A stretch of DNA of 64,000 nt, from assembly GCA_016271365.2 (NCBI GenBank), contig CM057450.1, positions 1,802,904,967 through 1,802,968,966 on the forward strand. The letters run 5' to 3'. The notes below the pieces were generated by a model, which was given only the letters and a program-made list of their open reading frames with translations, ran no database searches and had not been told where the DNA came from. The DNA comes from Neoceratodus forsteri. Lineage: Eukaryota > Chordata > Ceratodontiformes > Ceratodontidae. Shown here in pieces: positions 8,925 through 19,593 of the stretch (position 1 is the stretch's first letter; the number at the start of each line of letters is the position of its first letter). The position numbers and the translations under genes are program-made.

Positions 8925-10690
8925 AGTGGGGGGAGGCTGGCTTACTTCAGTCAGAATTGGGCTTCTTTAACCTCAGACAAGTGGGTTCTGGAAGTAGTAG
9001 CCAGGGTCTGGTTCTCAGCTTCAAAAGTTTCCAAGTTGAGAAGCAGACTTTTCTACCTGCAAGTGCTTCAGAGACCTCTGCCTGGAAACAGAGGTCTCAT
9101 CCTGTTAGCTCTCAGAGCAGTAGAAGGTTCCTCCCTGCTTCAGGGCAGGGGTCTGTATTCCAGATACTTCCTTACCCCAAAAAGAGAGGAGAGTGCGGCC
9201 CATTTTAGATCCTCAGATATCTAAACAAGCATCTTTGAAACCAAAGTTCAAAATGGTAACTCTGGCAATGATTTTAATCTCCCTAAGGCCAGGGACTGGC
9301 TAGCCTCCTGGACCTCAAGGATGCTCATTTCCATGTCCTAATCAGAAGATCCCATCGAAAAGTACCTCAGATTCGAACTGCCCTCAGGTCACTACCAGTT
9401 CAGAGCAATGCCTTCGGCCTTAACTCTGCTCCAAGGGTATTCACAAAGTGTCTAGCAGTGGCAGTGGCCCACTTAAGGAGGCAGAGGATTGCTGTTTTTC
9501 CTTATCTGAGACGACTGGCTCATTGTAGGCCAGTCCCCAGAATAGGTAAATCTCACCTGCAGGTCACCCAGCAGCTGCTCACCTCCTGGGTTTTCTGCTA
9601 AACCTACCAAAGTCGGTTCTGGAACCAGTCCAGGTACTCACCTTTATAGGGGCAGAATGTGACACAAAGCTAGCCAGAGCCTTTCTTCCCAGAAAGGAAT
9701 TTAGTGGCTCTTGGCTCTTCTTTCACTCTGCAGGTCTCCTAACCAGCAAGACACTCTTCTGCAGCTCCTGGGGCACATGGCTGCATCCACAGCTGTTGTG
9801 CAGGGAGCCAGATTTCAGATGAGAGACATTCAGTTTCACTTGAGAACCTTTTGGTCTCAGAGAAGAGACCCTTTCCAAGTTGGTCCCAGTGACTCAAACC
9901 TTGATCCTAGCTCTCCAGTGGTGGCAGGATCAGAGCAATTAAGAGCCGGGGTCCCTTCATTTCCCTTCTCACGACTTGACTCTCACTACAGATGCTTCCT
10001 CTGGGTTGGGGAGCCCACATGGGCGACCTTCCACTCAGGAGTTTGTCCCCAGGAATCTCTGCTCCACATCAATTTGCTGGAACTCAGAGCTGTCTTTTAG
10101 CTCTTCAAGCTTTTTCTGCATCTGTCCACGACAAGGTGATACAAGTCAGAACAGACAACACCACAACAATGTGGTACATCAACAAACAGGGGGCACTCTC
10201 GGTCTTCGGCCTTGTGCACTAGGCAATGAAGTTGTGGTCTCTGGCCTATTCCTGAACACTTCCCTCATAGCAGTTCATCTTCCAGGGAAGGACAATGTCC
10301 TAGCGGATGCCCTCAGTAGGATTTCCCAGGGCCATCATGAATGGTCCCTGGATCCTCAAGTGCTGGGGATAGTTTTGCCAGGTGGGGCATCCTCAGATAG
10401 ATCTTTTGCAGCCCCAGACAATCACAAACTTCCTCTGTTCTGTTGCAGGCCTCCAGTGCTGGACTCAGTTCCCCTGGATGCCCTTCTTCTGGATTGGGAG
10501 GGGAAGTTCCTCTATGCTTTCTCCCCCTTTCCTCTCCTATTCAAAGTACTAGTCAAAATCTGATCTCAGCCTTGCAGGGTGATTCTGATTGCCCCGGATT
10601 GGGCCAGGCAGCCCTGGTACCCACTCCTTCTGTCTCTGACAGTCCATCTTCCCCTGGAATCACAATCTGTTGACTTGTGCCCAGGGAAGG
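8925..10690 (+). pseudogene. B2 pol: RT, RNase H and methyltransferase-like domain
   Basis: RT signatures can be read across frames: DKWVLEVV-type start near 8980, LYSRYFLTPK near 9150, KFKMVTLAMI near 9246, a degraded motif A (LDLKDAHFHV-like) near 9308, PRVFTKCLAVAVAHL near 9433, and FPYL(D)DWL near 9500 disrupted by an extra base. RNase H follows at 9985-10320 with LTTDAS, NLLELRAVF, VRTDNTTTMWYINKQG and VLADALSRIS. The MT-like block (10370-10620) has APDNHKLPLFCCRPP, LDALLLDWEG, LYAFSPFPLLFKV and LIAPDWARQPWY. Here the FPPF motif is FSPF. Several single-base gains and losses break the frame. Confidence 0.83.
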
Positions 10691-10729
10691 GTTTGGTATC
10701 CGGACCTCAAATCTCTCAACCTCAAGGCC

Positions 10730-11755
10730 TGGCTCTTGAGGAGTTAGAGTTTGCTGATTTACACCTCTCTCAGGGTGTTCTTGAGATCCCAAAGGCTTCC
10801 AGAAAGCCTTCCACTAGGGCTACTTATAGTTCTAAATGGAAAAGGTTTTCCATTTGTGTGTGGAAAATATTTCCCCAGAATCTGCTGAATTGCCCATTTT
10901 GTTAGATTATATGGTACATCTTAATTCTTGGGTCTCAGACCAGCTACCCTGAGAGTTCATTTGGCAGCTGTGTCTGCTTTTGTGTCAGCAGGAAAGTCAT
11001 CCCCTCTTTCCTCTCATCCTGTGTTTTCCAAGTTTTTAAGGATTACTCCATACTAATCCTCCCTTTTCGAACCGCCCTGCTTGGGACCTTAATGTTTGCA
11101 TTGCCCAGTTAATGCAACCTTTTGAACCTCTGTCTTCTGCAGAGCTTAAGTACCTAACTTGGAAAACTGTTTTTCTAGTGGCTATCACTTCTGCTAGACG
11201 CATAAGTGAATTGCAAGCCTTGTCAGTGGAGACTGACTTTATTTCTTTCCACAGGGATAAGGTAGTCATTAGGACTAATAGGAAGTTTTTGCCTAAGGTG
11301 GTTTCAGATTTCCATCTTAATCAATCTATCTCCCTTCCAGTATTTTTCACTGATCACTCCTCTTCGGGTGAGAGGAGGTTGCACGGCCTGGATGTTAAGA
11401 GAGCTCTTAGTTATTATATAGAGCTGCCAAAGGTCCAGCAGGTCTGAATCCTCCATCTTTCCTTACCTATGGTGAAGTTGGGAAAGGCAAACCTGCCACT
11501 AAGAGATCAGTAGCCAGGTGGATTGTCTCTTGTATCCAATTTTGTTATCAGAACTGGCAGAGCCCCCGGTTTGAGGGCTCATTCTACCAGGGGTACAGCT
11601 GCGTCTCTAGCTGCTGCCAGAGATATCCCTTTATTAGAGATTTGCCAGGCTGCTACTTGGAAAACGGTACACTTTTACCAAGCATTACTCCCTGGATGTC
11701 CAGGCCAGGAGAGATGCTCGGTTTGGCACAGCTGTTCTTCAGAGCCTATTCCTAA
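10730..11755 (+). pseudogene. B2 tyrosine recombinase, frame-broken
   Basis: The N-terminal part is ELEFADLHLSQGVLEIPKAS and RKPSTRATYSSKWKRFSI near 10740-10860. The catalytic first arginine is in ITSARRISELQAL near 11190 in a 111-codon open stretch (11112-11447). HxxR is in RAHSTRGTAASLAAARD near 11575. After TWKTVHF one base is lost relative to the family, so the tyrosine of KHYS is out of frame near 11680. The copy lacks a continuous reading frame but keeps most catalytic codons. Confidence 0.85.
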
Positions 11756-11797
11756 GTAGCTTCTCCTCCTCCATGGAGGTACTGCTGTGTAGTCTGT

Positions 11798-11892
11798 TAC
11801 TGTCATAATATAGCAAGACTTCATTTTGTTTGAAGAAAAATTACTCACCTTAGTAATGTTGTTTCTTCTAATGGAGTCTTGTATATTATAGA
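11798..11892 (+). repeat. B2 internal complementary region
   Basis: The left half is the reverse complement of the B2 left edge (6792-6825). The right half is the reverse complement of the B2 right edge (12305-12371). The join reads GTTTGAAGAAAA, which predicts a circle junction with TTC next to AAACAAC. One base is missing in the right arm (TTGTATATTATAGAC). Confidence 0.88.
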
Positions 11893-12186
11893 CCCCCAAC
11901 CTGCCCCTCAGAACCTCTACTTGGTGGGGCGGGCAACTTAGTGTGGGCACTACTTATGTCCTGTTAGCATTTTGTCCCCTTTGGGACTTTGGGGTGTGTG
12001 TATGTGTACGGTGTGTGTTTTATTATACTTATGTTCCATTTTCATATTATTAGAATGGTGTTAGTATTTCTGGCCCCTGACTTGAGTCTTGGGTGTTGGG
12101 ACCATCAATGGTTGTTATTATTTAGGTAGCCATTTGGCTAGTGTAGGTTACAGCTTCCACACAGACCTTAGTGAGTTTGGCTCAGA
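11893..12186. other. B2 spacer between ICR and right ITR
   Basis: There is no coding region. It holds GT-rich text near 11990-12030 and shared family text such as TTGGGACCA near 12098 and TTGGCTAGTGTAGGTT near 12133. Confidence 0.6.
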
Positions 12187-12326
12187 AGATCTGACAGTTC
12201 AAGTTTGAATGACACAGATAGAGCTGCTCTCGTGCCAAAATTGTATTTTGGAATGGTTTTAACCATTTCACTCCGGGGCAGTTCTAGAGCTGGATCAAAC
12301 TGCTAATGTCTATAATATAGCAAGAC
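12187..12326 (-). repeat. B2 right inverted terminal repeat
   Basis: It is the reverse complement of 6804-6941, from AGATCTGACAG to AGCAAGAC. Both arms carry CATTCCAAAATxGAA or its reverse complement, so the two ends are clearly one family pair. Confidence 0.87.
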
Positions 12327-12371
12327 TCCATTAGAAGAAACAACATTACTAAGGTCAGTAATTTTTTCTTC

Positions 12372-13231
12372 TCAGCTAGGGCTTCGGTCGACGACACTTA
12401 AGGTGCACCTGGCAGCCATCTCTGCTTACCGGGCACGGGCCGGAAAGCAGTCGGTGACGCAGAAGAAGGTGGTTGGGCGCTTTCTCAAAGGCCTTGATCA
12501 CATATCCCCTCCGGTGCGAGAACCTCCACCTCAGTGGGATCTACTGCTGGTATTGGCCAAGCTCATGGGCAAGCCATTCGAACTGACGCACAGGTGTGGC
12601 ATCTCTCTCCTGTCTTGGAAGACTGCCTTCTTGATGGCTATCACGTCAGCCAGAAGGATGAGGGAGCTCCAGGCGCTTTAATTCCATCGAGTCTCATTAT
12701 CTGGTCTTCCACAGGGACAAGGTTGTCCTGTGCCTCCACCCGAAATTCCTTCCGAGGTTGGTGTCGGTGTTTCACCTTAACCAGGTGTTGACTCTGCCAG
12801 TGTTCTACCACAGTCACACCTCGGAGGCCAAATATAGGCTCCATGCTCTGGACCCTAGAAGAGCTCTCGCTTATTATAAGGAGTGAACAGCTGCAGTTCG
12901 GGTAGAGGTTCGCCAGCTGTTTGTCACTTATGGTAAAGCCGCACCTGGCAGACCTGCAGCCAAGTGGACGATAGGTAGGTGGGTCACCTCCTGCATAGAT
13001 CTCTGATACAGGTTGGCGGGCATGGAGCCTCCCAGAGGGATAAAAGCTCATTCTACTCGCCATACCGCTGCTTCGGTGACTGCTTCCAGGGACGTCCCTA
13101 TCCAGGAAATCTGCAGGGCTGCTACCTGGAAGTCAGCACACACCTTCATTACCCATTACCACATCGACCTAGAGTCACGCCGGGATGCTGGTTTTGGGAC
13201 CTCACTTCTCCAGTCCTTATTTCCTAAGTAG
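12372..13231 (+). pseudogene. A1 tyrosine recombinase, catalytic part
   Basis: This continues the YR gene split by B2. It begins near LRSTTLKVHLAAISAYRARAG (about 12380-12440). The first catalytic arginine is in AITSARRMRELQAL near 12640. The strand region VFHRDKVVLCLHPKFLPR spans two frames near 12710. HxxR is HSTR at 13049-13060, intact. TWKSAHTFITHYHIDL near 13130 contains the nucleophile tyrosine codon at 13157-13159. It ends VLQSLFPK and a stop at 13229-13231. Stops and shifts between 12670 and 12990 break it, but the last 72 codons (13013-13231) are open and hold HxxR and Tyr. Confidence 0.87.
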
Positions 13232-13286
13232 TGGGTGTGCGCCTTGCCTCCTTTCTCCCGGAGAACTGCTAGGAGTCTGCCAGTAA

Positions 13287-13380
13287 GTGTGGATAGAAAA
13301 ACATATCCATGTCCCTAGAAATACAGGTTACTCACCTGTAACAGGAGTTCTAGGAATGGTATATGTTGTTCATCCTCACA
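13287..13380 (+). repeat. A1 internal complementary region
   Basis: It is the reverse complement of the A left edge (CTAGGGACATGGATATG...) fused to the reverse complement of the A right edge (...ACAGGTGAGTAACCTGTATTT). The join CTAGAAATACAGG predicts the circle junction CCTGTATTTCTAGG. That exact text appears at 13587-13600, where A1 meets A2. Confidence 0.9.
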
Positions 13381-13410
13381 ACCCACCCGACCTCCCCATC
13401 TTTGACGCAC

Positions 13411-13551
13411 AACCTGGCTTTCAGCCGGCTAGGTCTGGTGTCGTGGCTGAGCTGAGATTTTGTCCACTCTTCAGGTGGGTGGAGGAGTTACATGAAGATT
13501 TTCCGGCAAGATTAAGCGTAGGAACCTGCCAGTAGTGTGGATGAACAATAT
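13411..13551 (-). repeat. A1 right inverted terminal repeat
   Basis: It runs from AACCTGGCTTTCAGCC to GTGTGGATGAACAATAT and is the reverse complement of the A2 left ITR that follows. It includes the CAGGTGGGTGGAGGAG block that pairs with CTCCCACCCACCCGG in the left ITR. Confidence 0.85.
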
Positions 13552-13586
13552 ACGCCATTCCTAGAACTCCTGTTACAGGTGAGTAA

Positions 13587-13600
13587 CCTGTATTTCTAGG
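13587..13600 (+). other. Head-to-tail junction of A1 and A2 (core ATTT)
   Basis: The A1 right end (CCTGTATTT) runs straight into the A2 left end (CTAGGGACATGG) with no spacer and a single shared ATTT at 13592-13595. The text equals the circle junction predicted by the A ICRs. Confidence 0.9.
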
Positions 13601-13607
13601 GACATGG

Positions 13608-13752
13608 ATATGTTGTTCATCCACACTTATTGGCAGGTTCCTTGCCGCTAAATCTTGCTGGAAGGTCTTCAAGCTGGGTCCTCCCACCCACCCGGTGGTA
13701 AACTCGGCTCCACCTCATGACGCCAGATCTTCTCACTGGCTGAAGCTCAGGT
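13608..13752 (+). repeat. A2 left inverted terminal repeat
   Basis: It runs from ATATGTTGTTCATCC to GAAGCTCAGGTTCC and is the reverse complement of 24796-24944 and of the A1 right ITR just upstream. Confidence 0.85.
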
Positions 13753-13853
13753 TCCCTCCTTAACGTCTATGATAAGACTGGTTCCTAATTCTTCAATTTT
13801 CAAATCAAAAGTTTTTGCTAAAAAGACTTTGGTCTCTCTCTCCTCGCGCTGTG

Positions 13854-13989
13854 ATGGACAAATCGACTCCGTTTCCGGAGATGCCCATGCGGGCAGAAGA
13901 TGTCTCGGATCGGATCCGCACTCACTGCGCCTACTGCTTAGGCCTTGAGTGACGCACCCGCAGGCTCACGACCTGTGCTCTTCCTTTTC
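13854..13989 (+). pseudogene. A2 gag, N-terminal fragment
   Basis: ATG 13854 opens MDKSTPFPEMPMRAEDVSD, then THCAYCLGLE and a stop at 13950-13952. The A3 counterpart (ATG 43234) has CPCGQK before its HSTQVHCLGLEH, so the original N-terminus carried a C-x-C-G ... H ... C-x2-C-L-G zinc motif that is partly out of frame here. The fragment ends at the B3 insertion (13989). Confidence 0.72.
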
Positions 13990-14001
13990 AAACAACATGA
14001 T

Positions 14002-14147
14002 GTCTTGCTATATTATGACAGTAGCAGTTTGTTCCACCACTAGAACTGTTCGAGGTGAAATGGTTAATACCATTCCAAAATAGAACTTTGAGCACGAGCC
14101 TAAGAAGCAGCTCTATCTGTGTAATTTCAAACCTGAACTGTCAGATT
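14002..14147 (+). repeat. B3 left inverted terminal repeat
   Basis: It is the reverse complement of 19404-19550. Both arms include the AATGGTTAATACCATTCC block and the CTATCTGTGTAATTTC block or their complements. Confidence 0.9.
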
Positions 14148-14547
14148 CTTTATCTTCTTCAGTGAACAGTCGCTCTGGAGATTTCTCCTACTGCTCGGTT
14201 CATTTCTGTTTAAATAGTGTTTTCTCGGTTCGATTCAACCGAATAGTTTTATTTTAACCGCAAAACCGCTCGTTCAAGCTCTGTCTGTGGTAATCGTAAG
14301 TAAATTAAAGGTTTTGTCTGTGTGGAACTTGTAAGTTTATCGGTTCGGTTTTAAGCGTATCGCTGGGTTTAAACTTATTAACTTTAAAGTTTAACATTTT
14401 AGAGTGCGGCTCCTGTTCTTATCGGTTCTAAAAAAACCGGATTTTATTACGTTTTTTTCCAATACCCGTGACACGGTTAGGAACCGATAAGGGTGTCTTG
14501 CCTGGCACTGCCGTTAAAGGGCAAGTTTTTCTGGTTAGGCTGGCATA
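14148..14547 (+). promoter_or_regulatory. B3 leader with CGGTT/AACCG motifs
   Basis: This is the non-coding leader between the ITR and the gag ATG. CGGTT or AACCG recurs through about 14196-14485 at the same places as in B2, for example CGGTTCGGTTTT near 14341. It is followed by GGTGTCTTGCCTGGCACTGCC, also shared with B2. Any regulatory function is inference. Confidence 0.5.
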
Positions 14548-16115
14548 ATGTCTGAGAAACCCAAAAGAAAAACAGGGCCCACTGGGTTTCAACACTGTGA
14601 TGTCTGTGGGGAAGTCTTTGCCAAGGCTGACCCACACACCACATGTGTTCATTGTCTGGGGTTTGACCACCCAGTCAGACTGCCAGATGTAAGAATTTCC
14701 CTGCAGCCACCCTGGAAAAGAGATTGGGCTGGCTCAGGGAACGAGAGGCAAAAAGTCCGCTGACCCGATGAGTTAGCCTGGTTCGGTGCCAACTCAACTG
14801 GAGGGAGTGCCCTCTGACCAGGCAAGACTTCCTCAGCAAAGAAAAGCTGGTTCTGAGGAACCAATTCCAGTAAAGAAAACAAGAAAGTCAGCAGGTTTGG
14901 AGTCCAAAACCCTTCTCCAACTGCTGCAGAGATAGCAAAGCCATACAAATTGTCCAGTCACTGTTCAGAATTCGTCTCGAACTGCCTACTATCTGGGCAA
15001 AGGTCGGTTCCTTCCGGTTCCAGTGGTTCAGGAATATGATGTTGAGGAATTTTATGAATCAGAGGAGGGGGAGGATGATTATGAACAGTATGAATGTGGC
15101 TGGGAAGGTCTGGGTGTGCCCATTGAACCGGACATTTCCCCAGACAGACCTTTAGAATCTCCCCCATGCTGTCTGAGTCCCCATCTCATTTTATGTTTTA
15201 CAAAAAGTTGTTGAAACCTCCAGCTTCCCTTGGAAGAAGCTGTGGATGAGCAAGAGGAGCCTGATTTTGTAGAAATGATGGATATTCCAGAGTCTAGAGA
15301 TTGTCTTATTCCTTTGCATAAGTCTTTAGAAGCAAACAATAAAAATTTTAAAAGCTCCTAATTCTGTGCCTCCTGTAGATAAAAAGATGGACAGAAGGTA
15401 CACATTGTCAGGTCCTGATACAGAATTCCTTTCTCAGCAATGCAGCCATGTTGGGTAGTTCAGGCTGCAGCCTCTGATAAAGCTAATATCCCCCTGGCTT
15501 CACATCCTCCTGACAAGGATTCCAGGAAGATTGATGCCATGCCGAAAAAACAGTATATGGCAGCCTCTCTGGGACTCAGGCAAGCAAATTATATGGCTTA
15601 TGTAGCTAGGTATCAGAAATCTAGATGGGATACTGTTATTGAATTAGCCAGGCAATGGCATGGCTAGCTGGCTAGCGAATCAGAACAGGTGGCTGCTGAT
15701 GGCATTGAGGCTTCTAAGGTACAGTTTCATGCTGCTGTGGATATTAATGATGTTTCCTCCAGGGTCATGGCCACATCTGTAGCTTTTCTGAGGTTGGCCT
15801 GGCTCAGGTGTACTAGTTTGTCACAGGATACCGAGACTAAGGCTATGGATTTTCCTGTGGTGGGAAATTCTGTGTTTGGGGAGCAGACAGAGAATTACAT
15901 GAAAAGATGGATGAATATAGACTACTTACAAAGTGCCTAGCTAAGGAGCTGCAAGCCACCCTCAGAGGCATACCCCCAGGGGTAGGGATAGGCCTTTCAC
16001 AGGCCTTTTACCAGACTCAGGCCTCCTCTGCCTATGCTCAGAGGGGCTTCTTCAGAGGCAGAGGCAGACGAGGGGTGGGCAGGCCTGCTCCCACCCTCAG
16101 CCTAAAGCTCCTATA
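14548..16115 (+). pseudogene. B3 gag, frame-broken
   Basis: ATG 14548 starts MSEKPKRKTGPTGFQHCDVC with the zinc motif C-x2-C-G ... H-x2-C-x2-C-L-G-F-D-H intact (CVHCLGFDHPVR). A 71-codon frame ends at 14763. The acidic segment VEEFYESEEGEDDYEQYE is near 15040 and ISPDRPLESPPC near 15137. The helical segment PKKQYMAASLGLRQANYMAY is near 15542, then AFLRLAWLRCTSLSQDTETK near 15780 and AMDFPVVGNSVFGEQTENYM near 15843. The Arg/Gly-rich tail RGFFRGRGRRGVGRPAP is near 16040. It matches B2 block for block. At least four frame shifts separate the pieces. Confidence 0.8.
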
Positions 16116-16129
16116 AACAGGCACCCTGA

Positions 16130-17935
16130 TGGGTGCCCAGGGCCGATTCTCCTTTACCAGTAGGGGCAGGCTGGCTTACTTCAGTCAGAACTGGGCTTCT
16201 TTAACCTCAGACAAGTGGGTTCTGAAGTAAGCCAGGGTCTGGTTCTCAGCTTAAAAGTTTCCAAGTTGAGAAGCAGACTTTTCTACCTGCAGTGCTTCAG
16301 AGACCTTGCTCTGGAAGCAGAGGTCTCAACCCTGTTGGCTCTCAGAGCAGTGGGAAGGGTTCCTCCTGCACCAGGGCAGGGTCTGTATTCCAGATACTTC
16401 CTACCCCCAAAAAGATAGGAGAATGGCGGCCCATATTAGACCTCAGATATCCGAACAAGTCTTTTTTGAAACCAAAGTTCAAAATGGTAACTCTGGCAAT
16501 GATTTTTCCTTCCTAAGGCCAGGGACTGGTTAGCCTCCCTGACCTCAAGGATGCCTATTTCACGCCCCAATCAGAAGCTCCCATCGAAAGTACCTCAGAT
16601 CCGAACTACCTCAGGTCATTACCAGTTCAGAGAGCAATGCCTTCGCCTTGACTCTGCCCCAAGGGTATTCACAAAGTGTCTAGCAGTGGCAGTGGTCACT
16701 TAAGGAGGCAAGGATGATTGCTGTTTTTCCCTATCAGACGCATTGGCTCATTGTAGGCCAGTCCTGTGAACAGGTAAAATCTCACCTGCAAGTTACCCAG
16801 CAGCTCTCACCTCCTGGGCTTTCTACAATCTACTAAAGTCGGTTCTGGAACCAGTCCAGGTACTCACCTTTATAGGGGCAGAGTTGGACACAAAGTTAGC
16901 CAGAGCTTTTCTTCCCTTAGAAAGGGTGACGTAATTTAGTGACTCTGGCTCCTTCCTTCACCCTGCAGGTCTCTCCACCAGCAAGACACTTTCTGCAGCT
17001 CCTGGGACACATGGCTGCATGCACAGCTGTTGTGCAGGGAGCAAGATTTCAGATGAGAGACATTCAGTTTCACTTGAGAACCTATTGTCTCAGAGAAGAG
17101 ACCCCTTCCAAGTTGGTCCCAGTGACTCTAACCTTGATCCAGGCCTCCAGTGGTGGCAGGATCAGAGCACTTAAGATTGGGGGTCCCTTCATTCCCCTGC
17201 TCACAATTTGACTCTCACTACAGATGCTTCCCTTCTGGGTTGGGGAGCCCACATGGGCGACCTTTCCACTCAGGGAGTGTGGTCTCCGGAATCTCTTGCT
17301 CCACATCAATTTGCTGGAACTCAGAGCTGTCTTTTAGCTCTTCAAGCATTTTCTGCATCTGTCCACAACAAGGATAAGCAAGTCAGAACAGACAACACCA
17401 CAACAATGTGGATCAATCAAACAGGGGTCACTCGGTCTCTGCCTTGTGCACCGAGGCAATGAAGTTGTGGTCTCTGGCCTATTCCCTGAACACTTCCCTC
17501 ATAGCAGTTCATCTTCCAGGAAGGACAATGTCCTAGCGGATGCTCTCAGTAGGATTTCCCAGGCCATCACAATGGTCCCTGGATCCTCAAGTGCTGGGGA
17601 TAGTCTTTGCCAGATGGGGCACCCTCAGATAGATCTTTTGCAGCCCCAGACAATCACAAACTTCCTCTGTTCTGTTGGTAGGCCTCCAGTGTGGGCTCTA
17701 GTTCCCTGGATGCCCTTCTCTGATTGGAGGGAAGTTTCTTATGCTTTCCTCCCTTCCTCTCCTATTCAAAGTATTAGTCAAAATCAGATCTCAGCCTTGC
17801 AGGGTGATTCTGATTGCCCTGGATTGGGCCAGGCAGCCCTGGTACCCACTCTTCTGTCACTGACAATCCATCTTCCCTTTGCCTCCCAGGATTCACAACC
17901 TGTTAACTTGTGCCCAGGAAGGGTTTGATATCCGA
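16130..17935 (+). pseudogene. B3 pol: RT, RNase H and methyltransferase-like domain
   Basis: RT: VFQILPTPKKIGEWRPILDL is near 16388-16450, then KFKMVTLAMIFPS near 16475, with motif A and the YLDD region (near 16725) shifted by small indels. RNase H: LTTDASLLGWGAHMGDLSTQ at 17208, NLLELRAVF near 17310, VRTDNTTTMW near 17382 and DNVLADALSRIS near 17525. The MT-like region at 17580-17850 keeps LFAAPDNHKLPLFC-like text and LIALDWARQPWYP, but AFPPF is lost to deletions around 17740. No long frame survives. Confidence 0.82.
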
Positions 17936-19000
17936 CCTCAAACCCTCAAGCTCAAGGCCTGGCTCTTGAGGAGTTAGAGTTTGCTGATTTACACCTCTCT
18001 CAAGGTGTTCTTGAAATCCTAAAGGCTTCCAGAAAGCCTCCACTAGGCTACTTTATAGTTCTAAATGGAAAAGGTTTTCCATTTGGTGTTGGGAAAAATA
18101 TTTCCCAAGAATCTGCTGATTTGCCCATTGTATTAGATTACATGGTCCATCTTAATTCCTTGGGTCTCAGACCAGCTACCCTGAGAGTCCATTTGCAGCT
18201 GTATCTGCTTTGTGTCAGCAGGAAAGTCATCCCCTTTCCACTCACCCTGTGTTTTCCAAGTTTTTAAGGATTACCCATACTAATCCACCTTTTCGGGAAC
18301 CGCCCCTGCCTGGGACCTTAATGTTTGTATTGCCCAGTTAATGCAACCCTTTTGAACCTCTGTTTTCTGCAGAGCTTAAGTATCTAACTTGGAAAACTTT
18401 TTCTGGTGGCTATCACTTCTGCTAGACGCATAAGTGAGTTGCAAGCCTTGTCAGTGGAAACTGACTTTATTTCTTTCCACAGGGATAAGGTAGTCCTTAG
18501 GACTAATAGGAAGTTTTTACCTAAGGTGGTTTCAGATTTCCATCTTAACCAATCTATCTCCCTTCCAGTATTTTTCACTGATCACCTCTTCTGGTGAGAG
18601 GAGGTTGCACAGCCTGGATGTTAAGAGAGCTTCTTAGTTACTATATAGAGCGCACTAAAGGTCACAAGTTTGAATCCCTCCAACTTTTCCTTACCTATGG
18701 TGAAGTTGGAAAGGCAACCTACAACTAAGAGAATCAATTGCCAGGTGGATTGTCTCTTCTAATCCAATTTTGTTATCAGAAACTGGGCAGAGATCCCTCT
18801 GGCTTGAGGGCTCATTCTACCAGGGTATAGCTGCCTCTAGCTGCTGCCAGAGACATCCCTATATTAGAGATATGCCAGGCTGCTACTTGAAATCGGATAC
18901 ACTTTTACCAAGCATTACCCCTGGATGTCCAGGCCAGAGAGATGCCTGGTTTGGCACTGTTGTTGTTCAGAGCCTATTCCTAAGTAGCTTCTGCCCTCCT
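17936..19000 (+). pseudogene. B3 tyrosine recombinase, frame-broken
   Basis: The core-binding part is near 17960-18080 (LALEELEFADLHLSQGVLEI). AITSARRISELQALSVETDF (18406-18465) holds the first catalytic arginine. FHRDKVVLRTNRKFLPKVVS follows in a 63-codon frame ending near 18597. HxxR text HSTR is near 18815, with a stop soon after in that frame. TWK is altered and KHYPW-type nucleophile text lies near 18915. It is inactive as written. Confidence 0.83.
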
Positions 19001-19029
19001 CCATGGAGGTACTGCTGTGTAGTTCGTTA

Positions 19030-19124
19030 CTGTTTATAATATAGCAAGACTTCATGTTGTTTGAAGAAAAATTACTCACCTTAGTAATGTTGTTTCTTCT
19101 AATGGAGTCTTGTTATATTATGAC
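19030..19124 (+). repeat. B3 internal complementary region
   Basis: It is the reverse complement of the fused B3 ends, with the join GTTTGAAGAAAA. It is 95 bases long and near palindromic at its arms (TATAATATAGCAAGACT / AGTCTTGTTATATTATGAC). Confidence 0.88.
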
Positions 19125-19403
19125 CTCCGGCCTGTCCCCTCTCAGAACTTCTACTTGGGTGGGGTGCTTGCAACTTAGTGTGACACTGTTTTATGCCCTT
19201 TAGCTTCTCCCTTTGGGAGTTTGGGTGTGTGTGTTTTATTATACTGTTGTTTTATTCTCATGTTGTTAGAATTGAGTTAGTAGTTCTGGTCCTCGACTTG
19301 AGTCTTGGGATGTTGGGACCAGCAATGGTTGTTAATATTTAGTAGCCATTTGGCTAGTGTAGGTTATAGTCGCACACAGACCTTAATGAGTTTTTGCTCA
19401 GAA
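19125..19403. other. B3 spacer between ICR and right ITR
   Basis: No gene is seen. Family-shared text includes TTGGGACCA near 19313 and TTTGGCTAGTGTAGGTTA near 19348. Confidence 0.6.
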
Positions 19404-19550
19404 AGATCTGACAGTTCAGGTTTGAAATTACACAGATAGAGCTGCTTCAGAGCTCTCCGTTCAAAGTTCTATTTTGGAATGGTATTAACCATTTCACCTC
19501 CGAGCAGTTCTGTGGTGGGACAAACTGCTACTGTCATAATATAGCAAGAC
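19404..19550 (-). repeat. B3 right inverted terminal repeat
   Basis: It runs from AGATCTGACAGTTCAGG to ATATAGCAAGAC and is the reverse complement of 14002-14147. Confidence 0.9.
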
Positions 19551-19593
19551 TCCATTAGAAGAAACAACATTACTAGGTGAGTAATTTTGTTTC

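Larger units (their letters stand above)
6792..12371 (+). mobile_element. DIRS retrotransposon B2, complete structure (5.58 kb)
   Basis: B2 is a full-length DIRS element inserted in the YR gene of A1. Its order is left end AAACAACATGAAG, left ITR, leader, gag, RT, RNase H, MT-like domain, YR, ICR, spacer, right ITR and a right end TTTTTTCTTC. The left junction is A1 CCTTTC followed by B2; the right junction is B2 CTTC followed by A1. A 3 bp TTC core (6789-6791 and 12369-12371) is shared, consistent with YR crossover and no staggered duplication. The element has the same orientation as A1. Its genes carry many small indels. Confidence 0.92.
2600..13595 (+). mobile_element. DIRS retrotransposon A1 (interrupted by B2; left end outside window)
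   Basis: A1 resumes after B1 at 2600, partway through gag. It continues through RT, RNase H, MT-like domain and the start of YR to 6791. It is then split by B2 and resumes at 12372 with the rest of YR, the ICR (13287-13380) and the right ITR (13411-13551). It ends with ATTT at 13592-13595. The next base begins the left end of A2, so the two are joined head to tail. The uninterrupted copy A3 (42989-48762) shows the expected order and proves that both B copies are insertions. The coding capacity is broken in many places. Confidence 0.9.
13990..19593 (+). mobile_element. DIRS retrotransposon B3, complete structure (5.60 kb)
   Basis: B3 is inserted in A2 gag after CCTTTTC (13983-13989), and A2 resumes at 19594. 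The order is left edge AAACAACATGATG, ITR (14002-14147), CGGTT-rich leader, gag, RT, RNase H, MT-like domain, YR, ICR (19030-19124) and right ITR (19404-19550). The end TTTTGTTTC is a mutated form of TTTTTTCTTC. B3 resembles B2 closely in the terminal repeats. Its coding text carries more one-base gaps in homopolymer runs than the other B copies. Confidence 0.92.
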
